Assembly (NCBI RefSeq): GCF_030268965.1
Contig: NZ_BSSE01000026.1
Location: forward strand, 1-64,000
Length of the DNA: 64,000 nt
Source of the DNA: Microtetraspora sp. NBRC 16547
GTDB lineage: Bacteria; Actinomycetota; Actinomycetes; Streptosporangiales; Streptosporangiaceae
Direction of reading: 5' to 3'
Shown one piece after another: positions 8,049 to 16,507 of this stretch. Below the pieces are notes generated by a model. It had not been told where the DNA came from. It did no database searches and saw only the letters and a program-made list of their open reading frames with translations. A program made the translations under genes and the position numbers. Position 1 is the stretch's first letter, and every line of letters starts with the position of its first letter.

Positions 8049-8333
8049 GCAGTGACATAGTCGCAGACCGGAAGCTCAGCGAGCTTACTTCCAGTGGAAG
8101 TGAGCCGACGGCACGTCCGCCGGGCGTGACGGACGGTGACCGCCCGCGTCCGGCGGCGGCGATGGTGCGGAACGGCGTGCCAGACGAGGACGGCCCCTAC
8201 GAGTGCGAGCCGCGATGGCCGCCCGACGGCGTCGAGTGCGGGCTCCGCCGAGTGTGAGCCGTACGGCCAGGAGACCGGGAGCCAGGAGTCCCGGCGGCCG
8301 GGGGAGGCGGGCCGGGCGGTCAGGAGTCCGGGC

Positions 8334-8834
8334 TCAGCTCCGCTTCGACCAGCGCGCGATGGCCAGGGCCAGGACGAGTATGAACGCCACTCCCGCGTAG
8401 ACGGCCATCTCCGTGAACTGGTCGCGTCTCTCGGCCATCGTCATCGTGACGCTGAGCCGTACGACGACGGACAGGATGTGCCGGACCACGGCGATGACGC
8501 CGACGATGATGAAGGGTTCGAGCTGAATGCGCCCGCCTTCGAGGTGGGCCCGCACCGTCACGAAGATCTCCAGGACGATCAGAACGAGCAGTAGCTCCTC
8601 GATGAGGATGATCGCCCTCTCCGGCCACGGTGACGGGTTCCGCGCCGCCGTCACGAACATCATGACTATGATGCCGCCCGCCACGGCGAGCAGGATGGCC
8701 GAGACCAGGTACAGCAGCGTCCGCTCGATCCGGTTGAGGATCCGCAACATGGGGGCGTCCGGCTTGGTCCGCGTGGTCCCGGCGGGCGATTCCGCCGTAC
8801 CCGCGTGGTGCGGGACGCGTGATTCGTCGTCCAT
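8334..8834 (-). CDS. PsiE-family membrane protein
   Basis: A 166-residue protein with a 35-residue hydrophilic N-terminus and four hydrophobic segments, beginning LLYLVSAILLAVAGGIIVMM and ending YAGVAFILVLALAIARW. The central segment LIEELLLVLIVLEIFVTVRAHLEGG followed by EPFIIVGVIAVVRHILS matches the phosphate-starvation-inducible PsiE family, whose molecular role is unknown. It is monocistronic. The 280 bp between it and the IS701 element hold no gene, only an imperfect palindrome around ACTTCC-AGT-GGAAGT at 8087-8101. Confidence 0.85.
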   Translation of the reverse strand: MDDESRVPHHAGTAESPAGTTRTKPDAPMLRILNRIERTLLYLVSAILLAVAGGIIVMMFVTAARNPSPWPERAIILIEELLLVLIVLEIFVTVRAHLEGGRIQLEPFIIVGVIAVVRHILSVVVRLSVTMTMAERRDQFTEMAVYAGVAFILVLALAIARWSKRS

Positions 8835-9069
8835 CGTTCAGCAGGGACGAGGTCGAGTGCGAGTTCCGGTCACAGCCGCGTCTCTTACCCGGATATGGCG
8901 ACCGATGCCGGTCTTTGCCGATCTTTTCGCAGTTCGTCGGCATCGCGTGTGCGGCATGTCGCCCCGGAGGCCGCCCCGGCGGTGGCGAGCGCATGGTGGC
9001 GGACAGGGAGGGCATGCCCTGAAGAAGGGGGAATGCCGGTTCCCCTAACGGGACGGGAGGACACTTTCG

Positions 9070-9441
9070 ATGTCCGTCGCACTGAACCACACCATCGTGC
9101 CCAGCAGGGACAAGCGCGCGTCGGCGGAGTTCCTGGCCGGGATCCTGGGGCTGAAGGCGGCCTCGCAGTGGGGTCCGTTCGTGCCGATCCAGACGGCCAA
9201 CGGCGTCACGCTCGACTACATGGACGTCGACGAGGTCCAGAAGAACCACTACTGCTTCATCGTCACCGAGCCCGAGTTCGACGTGATCTTCGCGCGGATC
9301 AGGGAACGGGGGCTCGACTTCTGGGCGGATCCGCACCACGAGAAGCCCGGGGAGATCAACCATCTGTACGGCGGGCGCGGGGTCTACTTCAACGATCCCG
9401 ACGGCCACAACATGGAGGTCATCACCCAGCCGTACGCCTGA
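9070..9441 (+). CDS. VOC-family (glyoxalase-like) protein
   Basis: A 123-residue protein with the beta-alpha-beta-beta-beta pattern of the vicinal oxygen chelate fold. LNHTIVPSRD at the N-terminus supplies a likely metal-binding His, and GVYFNDPDGHNMEVITQPY at the C-terminus carries the typical DPDGHxxE signature with a likely metal-binding Glu. GGGAGG lies about 10 bases upstream of the ATG. The substrate cannot be told from the sequence. It precedes an acetyltransferase gene by 73 bp and may share its transcript. Confidence 0.88.
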   Translation: MSVALNHTIVPSRDKRASAEFLAGILGLKAASQWGPFVPIQTANGVTLDYMDVDEVQKNHYCFIVTEPEFDVIFARIRERGLDFWADPHHEKPGEINHLYGGRGVYFNDPDGHNMEVITQPYA

Positions 9442-9514
9442 CCGGCCGAGCCGCCGAGCCGTCCACCAATCCAGGATTAAGTCGCCGCCAAGTCGCGGAC
9501 GGTACAAACGCGGG

Positions 9515-10501
9515 GTGAACGGATACGACATCAGGCGGCCCACCGAGGGCGACGCGGAGGCGATCCACGAGCTGGTCGCCGAGCACGACACCGAGGTCCT
9601 CGGCAAGCCCGACGCCACCCTGGAGGACGTCGCCGAGGTACTCGGCGAGCTGGACCTCGCCACGGACGGTTGGCTGGTGCACCAGGGCGACCGGCTCGCG
9701 GGCTGGGGGTGGGCCTGCCCCAAGGGGACGAGCGACAACGTCGACATCGACGTCCAGGCCCGGGACGAGGCCGTCGTCGCCTGGCTCTGGGAGCGGGTCC
9801 TGGAGCGGGCAGTGGAGATCGCTCGCGACCTCGGCCACGCCCAGGCGCGGGTGGACATCGGCATCTACCGCGAAGACGTCGCGCTCCAGGCGGCGGCCAA
9901 GGAGCGCGGGCTCGCCGTCGCCACCAGCTTCCACCGCATGCGCATCGACAACGGTGATGACCACGGCGGCCACGCGGGCGCGGCGGAGCCGGAGACTCCC
10001 CCCGGCGTGATCGTGGAGAGCGGCGAGCCCGACCAGGAGCGGCTTTGTACGGCGCACCGGATCCAGCAGGAGGGCTTCGCCCGGCACTTCGGGTTCGTGC
10101 CGAAGACCTTCGAGGAGTGGGTCTCCGACATGGAGGCGTCCAGTGCGAGCGACTGGAGCCAGCTCCTGATCGCCCGTGTGGACGGCGAGCCGGCCGCCAT
10201 GTTGCTCGGGACCAACCACTTCGTGTCCGACGAGGACTGCGGCTACGTGCGCACCCTCGCCGTACTGCCCGCCTTCCGCGGCAGGGGGCTCGGGAAACTG
10301 CTGCTTCGCACGGCGTTCGCCGCGGACGCGCGGCGCGGCCGGACCGGCACGATCCTGCATGTGGACTCGAACAACGTCACGCCGGCTCTCGACCTCTATC
10401 TCTCCACGGGGATGCGCCAGGTGCTCGCCATCGACGCTTGGCGGGCCGACCTGCCGACCGGGCTGCCGACCGGCCCGGCGACGTCGGACGAAGCCGATTA
10501 G
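9515..10501 (+). CDS. tandem-GNAT acetyltransferase
   Basis: A 328-residue protein with two GNAT domains. The N-terminal domain (about 1-150) starts YDIRRPTEGDAEAIHELV and is degenerate in its acetyl-CoA loop. The C-terminal domain (about 165-315) has YVRTLAVLPAFRGRGLGKLL, a good Q/RxxGxG/A acetyl-CoA binding motif, followed by HVDSNNVTPALDLYLSTGM. The layout resembles mycothiol synthase and other tandem GNATs, but the family is too broad to assign MshD. The start is GTG 9515; the ribosome binding site is weak (GCGGG). Confidence 0.85.
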   Translation: MNGYDIRRPTEGDAEAIHELVAEHDTEVLGKPDATLEDVAEVLGELDLATDGWLVHQGDRLAGWGWACPKGTSDNVDIDVQARDEAVVAWLWERVLERAVEIARDLGHAQARVDIGIYREDVALQAAAKERGLAVATSFHRMRIDNGDDHGGHAGAAEPETPPGVIVESGEPDQERLCTAHRIQQEGFARHFGFVPKTFEEWVSDMEASSASDWSQLLIARVDGEPAAMLLGTNHFVSDEDCGYVRTLAVLPAFRGRGLGKLLLRTAFAADARRGRTGTILHVDSNNVTPALDLYLSTGMRQVLAIDAWRADLPTGLPTGPATSDEAD

Positions 10502-10548
10502 ACGAAGCCGTGGTGGGCCACGCGCGCTGATCGGGGTATGCCGACCGC

Positions 10549-10929
10549 ATGGCATGCCGTATCACCGAGCTTGTCCTCGACTGCCGTGACCCGGAGCGGC
10601 TCGCCGCCTTCTGGTGCGAGGTGCTGGGCTTCGCTGTGCTCGACCGGTTGGCGGGCAGTGTCCGGATCGGCCCGCCGGAGGGAGGGTTCGGCGGGCTCCA
10701 GCCGACCCTGGTGTTCAACCCGTCGAACGAGCCCAAGCCGGGCAAGCTGCGCCTGCACATCGATGTGAACCCGACTGACCGCGAGCAGGCCGAGGAACTG
10801 GTACGCCTGCTCGCGGCCGGGGCGACCCGCGCCGACGTCGGGCAGACCGGCCACGAGCCGTGGGTCGTGCTCGCCGATCCCGAGGGCAACGAGTTCTGCC
10901 TGCTGCACCACCGGCTGGACCCCGCCTGA
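10549..10929 (+). CDS. VOC-family protein
   Basis: A 126-residue glyoxalase-like protein opening CRITELVLDCRDPERLAAFWCEVLG, the typical first helix of VOC proteins. It ends with WVVLADPEGNEFCLLHHR, the DPEGNEFC signature. HIDVNPTDREQAEELVRLLAAG is the usual middle strand and helix. It belongs to the subgroup annotated as glyoxalase-like domain in actinobacteria; the substrate is unknown. It follows the GNAT gene by 47 bp on the same strand. Confidence 0.88.
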   Translation: MACRITELVLDCRDPERLAAFWCEVLGFAVLDRLAGSVRIGPPEGGFGGLQPTLVFNPSNEPKPGKLRLHIDVNPTDREQAEELVRLLAAGATRADVGQTGHEPWVVLADPEGNEFCLLHHRLDPA

Positions 10930-11004
10930 GCGGGCGGCGCCGGCCGGGAACGCCGAGTGCAGGCCAGGAACGTCGTGTGCAGGCCAGGAACGCCGGGGCG
11001 CAGG

Positions 11005-11469
11005 TCAGGACGCCGGACGCTGCAGGTGGCCGCGGATCTTGGTGCCGACGGTGCGGAGAAGCGCCACCTCGCGCGGCGTGAGCAGGTCGAACATGTGGGC
11101 GCGGACCGCGGCGACGTGCCCGGGCGCCGTGGCCGCCAGCTTCGCGACACCATCCTCGGTGAGCTCGGCCTCGGTGCCGCGCCTGTCGTCCTCGCAGTCG
11201 GTGCGGCGGACCCAGCCGAGCCGTTCCAGCCGGGTCACCGCGCGGGTCGCGCCACTGCGGGTCGAGAGCACGGCGTCGGCGAGGTCGCGCATCCGCATCC
11301 GCTGGTCGGGTGCCTCCGACAGCATGACGAGCACCTCGTAGTCGAGCATCGAGACGCCCGCGTCCGCTTCGAGCTGGCGATCGAGGGCCTGGATCAACAG
11401 CCGTGTGCCGTCCAGGTAGGCGCGCCACGCCTGCTGCTCCTCCGCGTCGAGCCACCGAACCTCGTTCAT
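11005..11469 (-). CDS. MarR-family transcriptional regulator
   Basis: A 154-residue winged-helix protein. The recognition region reads MRMRDLADAVLSTRSGATRAVTRLERLGWVRR, followed by a wing DCEDDRRGTEAELTEDG, the classic MarR pattern. The N-terminal helix (EEQQAWRAYLDGTRLLIQALDRQL) is the dimerisation segment. The gene is divergent from the pirin gene, and two 18-bp palindromes fill the shared promoter region, so autoregulation and control of pirin are likely. Confidence 0.92.
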   Translation of the reverse strand: MNEVRWLDAEEQQAWRAYLDGTRLLIQALDRQLEADAGVSMLDYEVLVMLSEAPDQRMRMRDLADAVLSTRSGATRAVTRLERLGWVRRTDCEDDRRGTEAELTEDGVAKLAATAPGHVAAVRAHMFDLLTPREVALLRTVGTKIRGHLQRPAS

Positions 11470-11488
11470 GCCGTCCAGCCTACGGGAA

Positions 11489-11542
11489 TAGTTGACGGCG
11501 AAACTACATTGGGTACAGTGAATGTCGTTGACGGCGAAACGA
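11489..11542. promoter_or_regulatory. two MarR-type operators
   Basis: TAGTTGACGGCGAAACTA at 11489-11506 and TCGTTGACGGCGAAACGA at 11525-11542 share the core GTTGACGGCGAAAC. Each has complementary 5-bp arms (TAGTT/AACTA and TCGTT/AACGA). Their starts are 36 bp apart. They lie in the 125-bp gap between the divergent marR and pirin genes and are the likely binding sites of that MarR protein. Confidence 0.8.
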
Positions 11543-11594
11543 CCTCGTGCCGTACGCCGCCCCGCGACCCCTGCGAGACCGGAAGGAGGGCCCC

Positions 11595-12593
11595 ATGCCC
11601 GCCGTCACCGTGGAGAACCTGCTCGCCCTGCCCCGCGTTCCCCAGCCGAACCCGCTGACCGACACCGACCGGCCCGTCGTGTCCGTGACCACCGCGCCCC
11701 GCGCCCTCGAAGGCGAGGGCTTCCCCGTACGGCGGGCCTTCGCAGGGGTGGACCTGCGGGCTCTGGACCCGTTCATCCACATGGACCAGATGGGCGAGGT
11801 CGAGTACGCCCCGGGAGAGCCCAAGGGCACGCCCTGGCACCCGCACCGGGGCTTCGAGACCGTCACATACATGATCGACGGGGAGATGGCTCACTCCGAC
11901 TCCCACGGCGGCGGCGGCCTCATCGGAGGCGGCGACACCCAGTGGATGACGGCCGGCTCCGGGATCCTGCACATCGAGACGCCGCCGGAGTACCTCGTCG
12001 CCAGCGGCGGGCTGTTCCACGGCCTCCAGCTCTGGGTGAACCTGCCGCGCGCCCAGAAGTTCGCCGCGCCCCGCTACCAGGACATCACCTCCAGCAAAGT
12101 CGCCCTGCTCAGCTCCGGCGACGGAGGCGCGCTGGTCCGCGTCATCGCCGGAGAGGTAGGCGGGCACGCCGGGCCCGGCTCCACGTACACCCCGATCACG
12201 CTGGTCCACGCCACGATCGCGCCCGGCGCGTCTTTGACGCTCCCATGGCGGCGCGACTTCAACGCCCTCGTGTACGCGCTCGGCGGCACCGGCACGGTCG
12301 GCGCCGAGCGGCGGCCGCTCAACTCCGGCCAGCTCGCGGTCTACGGCGAGGGGGACTCCATCACCGTCGCGGCGGACGCCCGCCAGGACTCCCGTACGGG
12401 CGGACTGGACGTGTTCGTCCTCGGCGGCCTGCCGATCCGCGAGCCGGTCGTCGCCTACGGCCCGTTCGTCATGAACACCAAGGCGGAGATCATCACGGCG
12501 ATGGAGGACTACCAGGCCGGGCGCCTGGGCAGCATCCCGGCAGCCCACGCCGACGTCCGGGCCGCCACCACAGGCGACGCCGAGGACGCCTAA
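11595..12593 (+). CDS. pirin family protein
   Basis: A 332-residue bicupin. The N-terminal cupin carries WHPHRGFETVTYMIDGEMAHSDS, containing the conserved His residues of the pirin iron site, and DTQWMTAGSGILHIE, a typical second motif. The second half (HATIAPGASLTLPWRRDFNALVYALGG) is the pirin C-terminal domain. I chose ATG 11595 because GGAAGGAGGG lies six bases upstream; an upstream GTG (11547) overlaps the operator region and is less likely. Pirins act as quercetin dioxygenases or regulatory factors; the role here is not evident. The MarR operators upstream suggest induction by a phenolic or redox signal. Confidence 0.9.
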   Translation: MPAVTVENLLALPRVPQPNPLTDTDRPVVSVTTAPRALEGEGFPVRRAFAGVDLRALDPFIHMDQMGEVEYAPGEPKGTPWHPHRGFETVTYMIDGEMAHSDSHGGGGLIGGGDTQWMTAGSGILHIETPPEYLVASGGLFHGLQLWVNLPRAQKFAAPRYQDITSSKVALLSSGDGGALVRVIAGEVGGHAGPGSTYTPITLVHATIAPGASLTLPWRRDFNALVYALGGTGTVGAERRPLNSGQLAVYGEGDSITVAADARQDSRTGGLDVFVLGGLPIREPVVAYGPFVMNTKAEIITAMEDYQAGRLGSIPAAHADVRAATTGDAEDA

Positions 12594-12599
12594 GAGCTA

Positions 12600-12665
12600 T
12601 CCCGTGGATCTTTTGGGCCTACTGAGGTCGCCGACCGATCCTCGATACGGCAAAGATCCACGGGA
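12600..12665. terminator. convergent hairpin terminator
   Basis: Perfect 14-bp arms TCCCGTGGATCTTT (12600-12613) and AAAGATCCACGGGA (12652-12665) are separated by 38 bases. It sits between the convergent pirin gene and the CU044_5270-type gene and probably terminates both directions. Confidence 0.65.
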
Positions 12666-12712
12666 CGCACGCGCTGGCCGACCGGATGCCCGGTCGGCCG
12701 GCCCGGTGCCTG

Positions 12713-13729
12713 TTACTCAGCCGACGGCGGGGATGGCTTGGTGTCGGTCCAACCGGACTCCAGCACCACGTTGACCGGGACGCCGTTCTGCGGCACGCCG
12801 GTGACTTCGAAGGTCAACACCTTGGAGGTATTGGGGTCGATGATCAGCCTGCTCCGGGGGGTTCGGTCCCCCTGGAGCAGGAAGGTCACGGCGATACCCG
12901 AGCGCCCCCGAGGGTCGGTGGCCGGGCCTTCGACCCGCACTGCGGGCAGCGTCGCCAGCGCCTGGTAGGCGGCGCTGCGCACCTGTGGGGAGGCGGGCAG
13001 TTCGTACAGAAGCGAGGCCAGGGTGCGCGGCAGTGCGTCCTCTGCCGGATCGACGCCGTTGTCTCTGCGGATGGCTTCAAGGGCCCGCTTCTTCAGCGCT
13101 TCAGGGTCGGCGGGCAGCGCCGCGATCTCCTTCAAGGTCATGGGCATGGCGCTCCAGTAGAGCCTCTGCTTCCTCTTGTTCTGGAAGAACGTGCTCTCGC
13201 CGGGGGAGGTGGAGTAGACGCCGCCGTCCGGCCCCATCGGCCATTCGGTCGGCGAGCCGTCCCGGCGCCATGCCTCCAGGTCCAGGGGGCGTGCGGCCAA
13301 CTGCCTGTCGCCGCGCCAGGTTCGGCCGTCCTTGGCCACCCACGTCTCCGAGAGCTCGGAGGTTTCCAGGTAGTAGGTGTCGCCGTTTTTGCCGTACGGC
13401 CCAGGCCGCCTCCCTGCGTACAGCTCCTTGAGATGCCAGTAGGCCCCTTCCGGGGCGGCTTCGGCCTTGGCGGCGGCGGCCAGCAGGACCGACGTGCCCG
13501 ACAGGGAGGTGCCGCCGGTTGTGTCCGTGGGAGAGGGCGCTGCAGTGGGGGCGATCTGACCGAGGAAGACCGCCGTCGCGGTCGCAGCCGCTGCGAGCCC
13601 GATGGCACCGGCCCGCCACGGCTGGCGCCGCCGGACCGGCCCGCGCAGGCGTGCCTCCACCCTGGCCTTGACGAACGGGTCGTGGGCAGGCGGGTTGTAC
13701 AGTTCGCGCACCTTGGCAAGCTCATCCAT
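12713..13729 (-). CDS. CU044_5270-family membrane-anchored protein
   Basis: A 338-residue protein with a short cytoplasmic N-terminus starting MDELAKVRELYNPPAHDPFV, a transmembrane helix near residues 40-60 (AGAIGLAAAATATAVFLG) and a large extracytoplasmic domain. The domain has a YWHLKELYAG strand and an ending SGWTDTKPSPPSAE. This is the pattern of CU044_5270-family proteins, which commonly sit beside ECF sigma factors in actinobacteria and may act as anti-sigma or signal-sensing partners. The ATG at 13729 overlaps the stop of the sigma gene by eight bases, so the two are translationally coupled. An upstream in-frame start would run into the sigma gene. Confidence 0.85.
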   Translation of the reverse strand: MDELAKVRELYNPPAHDPFVKARVEARLRGPVRRRQPWRAGAIGLAAAATATAVFLGQIAPTAAPSPTDTTGGTSLSGTSVLLAAAAKAEAAPEGAYWHLKELYAGRRPGPYGKNGDTYYLETSELSETWVAKDGRTWRGDRQLAARPLDLEAWRRDGSPTEWPMGPDGGVYSTSPGESTFFQNKRKQRLYWSAMPMTLKEIAALPADPEALKKRALEAIRRDNGVDPAEDALPRTLASLLYELPASPQVRSAAYQALATLPAVRVEGPATDPRGRSGIAVTFLLQGDRTPRSRLIIDPNTSKVLTFEVTGVPQNGVPVNVVLESGWTDTKPSPPSAE

Positions 13730-14312
13730 GGTCGGCCTCCATCGGGTTGACGCCGCCCAGAGCGGTCCGGATCTTGCTTCTGGCACGGTTCAGCCGGGAG
13801 CCGACCGTGCCGTAGGAGATGCCGAGCGCGGCGGCGATCTCCTCATGGCTCAGCCCTGCGAGCGCCATCAGGAGCAGCACGTCGCGCTGGCCCTGGCTCA
13901 GACGGGCGATGGCCTCGGCGAGTTCGGAGCGCAGGCTTTCGGCGCTTACCTGGGCTGTCACCCGTTCTTCGTGGCTGGGTGAGCTGGGCGGAAGGCCGTG
14001 CCTGGTCATGGCACGCAACGCGCGCACCTCGGCCCTGCGGTGCTTGTGGACGAGGTTGGTGGCGATGCCGTACAGCCAGCTCCTCATCGTGGCTTTGGCG
14101 GGGTTGTACCGCGCCCGCTTGCGGAATGCGACCAGGAATGTCTCGGCCACTACGTCCTCGGCCGGCAGCGGACCGAGCCGCTGGGCGACGTAGCCGTATA
14201 TCTCGTCGAAGTAGCTGTCGAAGACTGTCGAGAAGTCATCGAGCCGCTGGTCCGGCGGGTGTTCCACTGGCACGACTGCCATCGGGAACCTCTCATGAGG
14301 GGATGTCATCAT
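13722..14312 (-). CDS. ECF RNA polymerase sigma factor
   Basis: A 196-residue sigma-70-family protein with region 2 (FDSYFDEIYGYVAQRLGPLPAEDVVAETFLVAF, then MRSWLYGIATNLVHKHRR) and region 4 (LSQGQRDVLLLMALAGLSHEEIAAALGISYGTVGSRL). There is no region 3, as expected for an ECF factor. It is the first gene of a two-gene operon with the CU044_5270-type membrane protein, which probably restrains or senses for it. Two in-frame ATGs lie close together at the N-terminus, so the exact start is uncertain by about ten residues. Confidence 0.92.
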   Translation of the reverse strand: MMTSPHERFPMAVVPVEHPPDQRLDDFSTVFDSYFDEIYGYVAQRLGPLPAEDVVAETFLVAFRKRARYNPAKATMRSWLYGIATNLVHKHRRAEVRALRAMTRHGLPPSSPSHEERVTAQVSAESLRSELAEAIARLSQGQRDVLLLMALAGLSHEEIAAALGISYGTVGSRLNRARSKIRTALGGVNPMEADHG

Positions 14313-14416
14313 GAGGTGTCACCCGATGGGCCAGTTCACTTTCCCCCGGACGATCTCTTGGTGACTGACCGGGCATCCGCGGTGAGCGGCGGGGCCGGCC
14401 TACTGCTCCAGTGTGG

Positions 14417-14923
14417 TCACCATGGTGCTTTCCGGTATCCGGGGTGGACACCGGAAGTGAGCCCTTGCTGGGCGGCGATGGCTTCGAGCAGGGTGGCGAG
14501 CTGCGCCCGCTGGTCGTCGTCGAGCGCGGCGCAGATCTCGTCCTCGTGCGCGGTGGCCAACTCACGCATCTTGCTCATCACGAGCGTGCCTTCCGCGGTG
14601 AGGTGCAGCGCGTAGTTGCGCCGGTCCTGCGGGTTCCGCCGCCGCTCGACCAGTCCTTTGCGCTCCAGGCCGTCGACCAGTGAGACGACCCGGCTCGGCA
14701 CGACTCCCAGCTCCTCGGCCAGGGACTGCTGGCTGCGCCCTGGCCGACTGGCGATCATGCGCAGGAGTCCGACATCGGAGGGGAGCACCCCCAGACCGCT
14801 GATTCGTTCGGCGAACCGCGTCGCGGCCTGTGCACCCACCTGAGAGAGCAGGAACGCGGTTCCCCTCGGCCGGGAGCGCCGCGCCGGTCCGTCGTCGTGG
14901 CCGGTCTGCTGTTCCGTGGACAT
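14417..14923 (-). CDS. MarR-family transcriptional regulator
   Basis: A 168-residue winged-helix regulator. The helix-turn-helix is RSQQSLAEELGVVPSRVVSLVDGLERKGLVER and the wing RRNPQDRRNYALHLTAEG is typical of MarR. It is transcribed divergently from an SDR-membrane-SGNH operon. An 8-bp inverted repeat in the 67-bp gap (14950-14982) is the likely operator. Confidence 0.92.
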   Translation of the reverse strand: MSTEQQTGHDDGPARRSRPRGTAFLLSQVGAQAATRFAERISGLGVLPSDVGLLRMIASRPGRSQQSLAEELGVVPSRVVSLVDGLERKGLVERRRNPQDRRNYALHLTAEGTLVMSKMRELATAHEDEICAALDDDQRAQLATLLEAIAAQQGLTSGVHPGYRKAPW

Positions 14924-14949
14924 GCAAGCGATGGTAGTGGCAGAGAATA

Positions 14950-14982
14950 GTTCTGTGCTATGAATAATTCACCTCACAGAAC
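14950..14982. promoter_or_regulatory. inverted-repeat operator between marR and SDR
   Basis: GTTCTGTG at 14950-14957 and CACAGAAC at 14975-14982 form a perfect inverted repeat with a 17-bp spacer. The region is AT-rich for this genome and includes TATGAATAATT, a plausible -10 region. It lies between divergent genes and is the likely binding site of the MarR protein. Confidence 0.6.
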
Positions 14983-14990
14983 GGAGTGAC

Positions 14991-15770
14991 ATGATCAGCG
15001 ATATGAGCGGCCCGGCGCACCCCGACCTGGCCGGCAAGGTGGCGCTGGTGACCGGCGGCTCACGGGGAATCGGGGCGGCGACCTGCCATGCCCTGGCGGC
15101 GAACGGAGTCAGAGTCGCGGTGAACGGCCGTGACCGGGCGGCGATCGACGCGGTCGTGGAGAAGATCACGGCAGCCGGCGGTACGGCGGTGGCGGCACCC
15201 GGTGATGTCACCGATGAGACCGCGGTGCGAGACATGCGCGACACGATCGAGCGCGCGCTGGGATCGGTGGAGATCCTCGCGACGTTCGCCGGCGGCCAGG
15301 GCGCCCCCGTGCCCACCGCCCAGCTCGGATCCGACCGGTGGCGTGCGATCGTCGAGTCCGACCTGACGTCGGTGTTCGTAACGGTGGCCGCGTTCCTGCC
15401 CGCCATGATCGAGCGGGGTGGCGGGAGCATCATCACCATGGCGTCCACGGCAGGACGGCAGCCAAGCGGCGCGAACGCCGCGTACGCCGCGGCGAAAGGG
15501 GGCGTGGTGATGTTCACCAAGCACCTGGCGAACGAGGTCGGCAGGCACGGCATCCGGGTCAACTGCCTGGCCCCGTCCGCCGTGCTCAACGAACGCATGC
15601 AGCGGTTCATGTCCGCGGAGCAACTCGAGGAGCTGGCCTCGGCTTACCCACTCGGCCGCATCGGGCAGCCCGGCGACATCGCCCAAGCCGTGCTGTACCT
15701 CGCCTCGAAGGCCTCGTCCTGGGTCACCGGGGTCACGCTCGACCTGACCGGTGGGCGGGTGATCGTGTGA
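14991..15770 (+). CDS. SDR-family oxidoreductase
   Basis: A 259-residue classical short-chain dehydrogenase/reductase. It has the nucleotide-binding TGGSRGIGAATC motif (about 21-32), a Ser in ITMASTAGR and the catalytic YAAAKGG (Tyr and Lys four apart). VNCLAPSAVLNERM follows as the usual substrate-loop region. ACGGAGTGAC precedes the ATG. The Arg in the first loop and NGRD after beta-2 suggest NADPH preference. The following gene overlaps its stop (GTGTGA), so the operon is coupled. The substrate is unknown. Confidence 0.92.
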   Translation: MISDMSGPAHPDLAGKVALVTGGSRGIGAATCHALAANGVRVAVNGRDRAAIDAVVEKITAAGGTAVAAPGDVTDETAVRDMRDTIERALGSVEILATFAGGQGAPVPTAQLGSDRWRAIVESDLTSVFVTVAAFLPAMIERGGGSIITMASTAGRQPSGANAAYAAAKGGVVMFTKHLANEVGRHGIRVNCLAPSAVLNERMQRFMSAEQLEELASAYPLGRIGQPGDIAQAVLYLASKASSWVTGVTLDLTGGRVIV

Positions 15771-16507
15771 CAACCGTCGAGCGCACTCGGCGACAGGCCG
15801 ACGGCGGGCCGCCGCTGGGGATCCTCGCCGTGGTGTTCACGGTGTTGTTCCTCGGCGGGATCGTCGTCAGCACAGCGATGGCGGGCGGTGCCACCTTCCC
15901 GTCACCTTTCGGCTCCGCGGCCGAGATCATGGCGTACTTCACGGGTCACCAGGACGCCGTACACGTGAGCGCGTTCCTGCAGTTCGCCGCCGCGGTTCCG
16001 ATGGCGATCTACGCCGCCACCGCCTCCGCCCGCCTGCGCAACCTCGGCATCCGGGCACCTGGCGCCACCATCGCCCTGGCCGGTGGCTTGCTGGCCGCCG
16101 CCATGCTGGCCCTGTCCGCGATGTTCAGCTGGGTGCTCTCACGCCCGGAGGTGCTCACCGAGCCCGCTGTGGTGCGAGCCCTGCAGGATCTCGCCTTCGC
16201 CGCCGGCGGTGCCGGGCACGTCGTCTTCCTGGGACTGCTCGTGGCGGGCATCGCCGTACCGGGGCTGCTGGCCGGTCTGCTGCCGCGAGCGATGGCGTTC
16301 GTCGGCCTGGCCATCGCGGTCGTCGCCGAACTGTCCCACCTGGCACTGCTGGTCCCCGACACGGCGATCCTGTTGCCCGTAGCCCGGTTCACCGCCCTGG
16401 CCTGGCTCATCGCCACCGGCTTCCTGCTGCCCCGCACCAGAACCAACAGAGCCGGCGCCCGACGGAACCGAACGACAGCGTCGATGGCTGAAGAAGGAGC
16501 CGTATGA
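15767..16507 (+). CDS. six-helix membrane protein, unrecognised
   Basis: Starts at GTG 15767, overlapping the SDR stop. The 246 residues contain about six hydrophobic segments, the first ILAVVFTVLFLGGIVVSTAM and the last VARFTALAWLIATGFLLP, and end in a basic hydrophilic tail (RTRTNRAGARRNRTT). A short loop FTGHQDAVHVSAFLQFAAAVP follows the first helix. It resembles DUF4386-type membrane proteins in helix number, but I cannot confirm the family. It is the middle gene of the MarR-controlled operon, overlapping its neighbours on both sides. Confidence 0.8.
   Translation: MTTVERTRRQADGGPPLGILAVVFTVLFLGGIVVSTAMAGGATFPSPFGSAAEIMAYFTGHQDAVHVSAFLQFAAAVPMAIYAATASARLRNLGIRAPGATIALAGGLLAAAMLALSAMFSWVLSRPEVLTEPAVVRALQDLAFAAGGAGHVVFLGLLVAGIAVPGLLAGLLPRAMAFVGLAIAVVAELSHLALLVPDTAILLPVARFTALAWLIATGFLLPRTRTNRAGARRNRTTASMAEEGAV

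Noticed and set aside
1-8053. Prophage
   Set aside because: No structural, packaging, replication or lysis genes are present, and no integrase gene is seen. Only short motif remnants and insertion sequences support mobility.
8087-8101. Palindrome ACTTCC-AGT-GGAAGT as an operator or terminator
   Set aside because: It is isolated, 230 bp from the nearest gene end, and not repeated. I could not tie it to a gene.
9422-10555. 377-residue open frame on the minus strand
   Set aside because: It lies antisense to the GNAT gene, has no domain pattern and no ribosome binding site.
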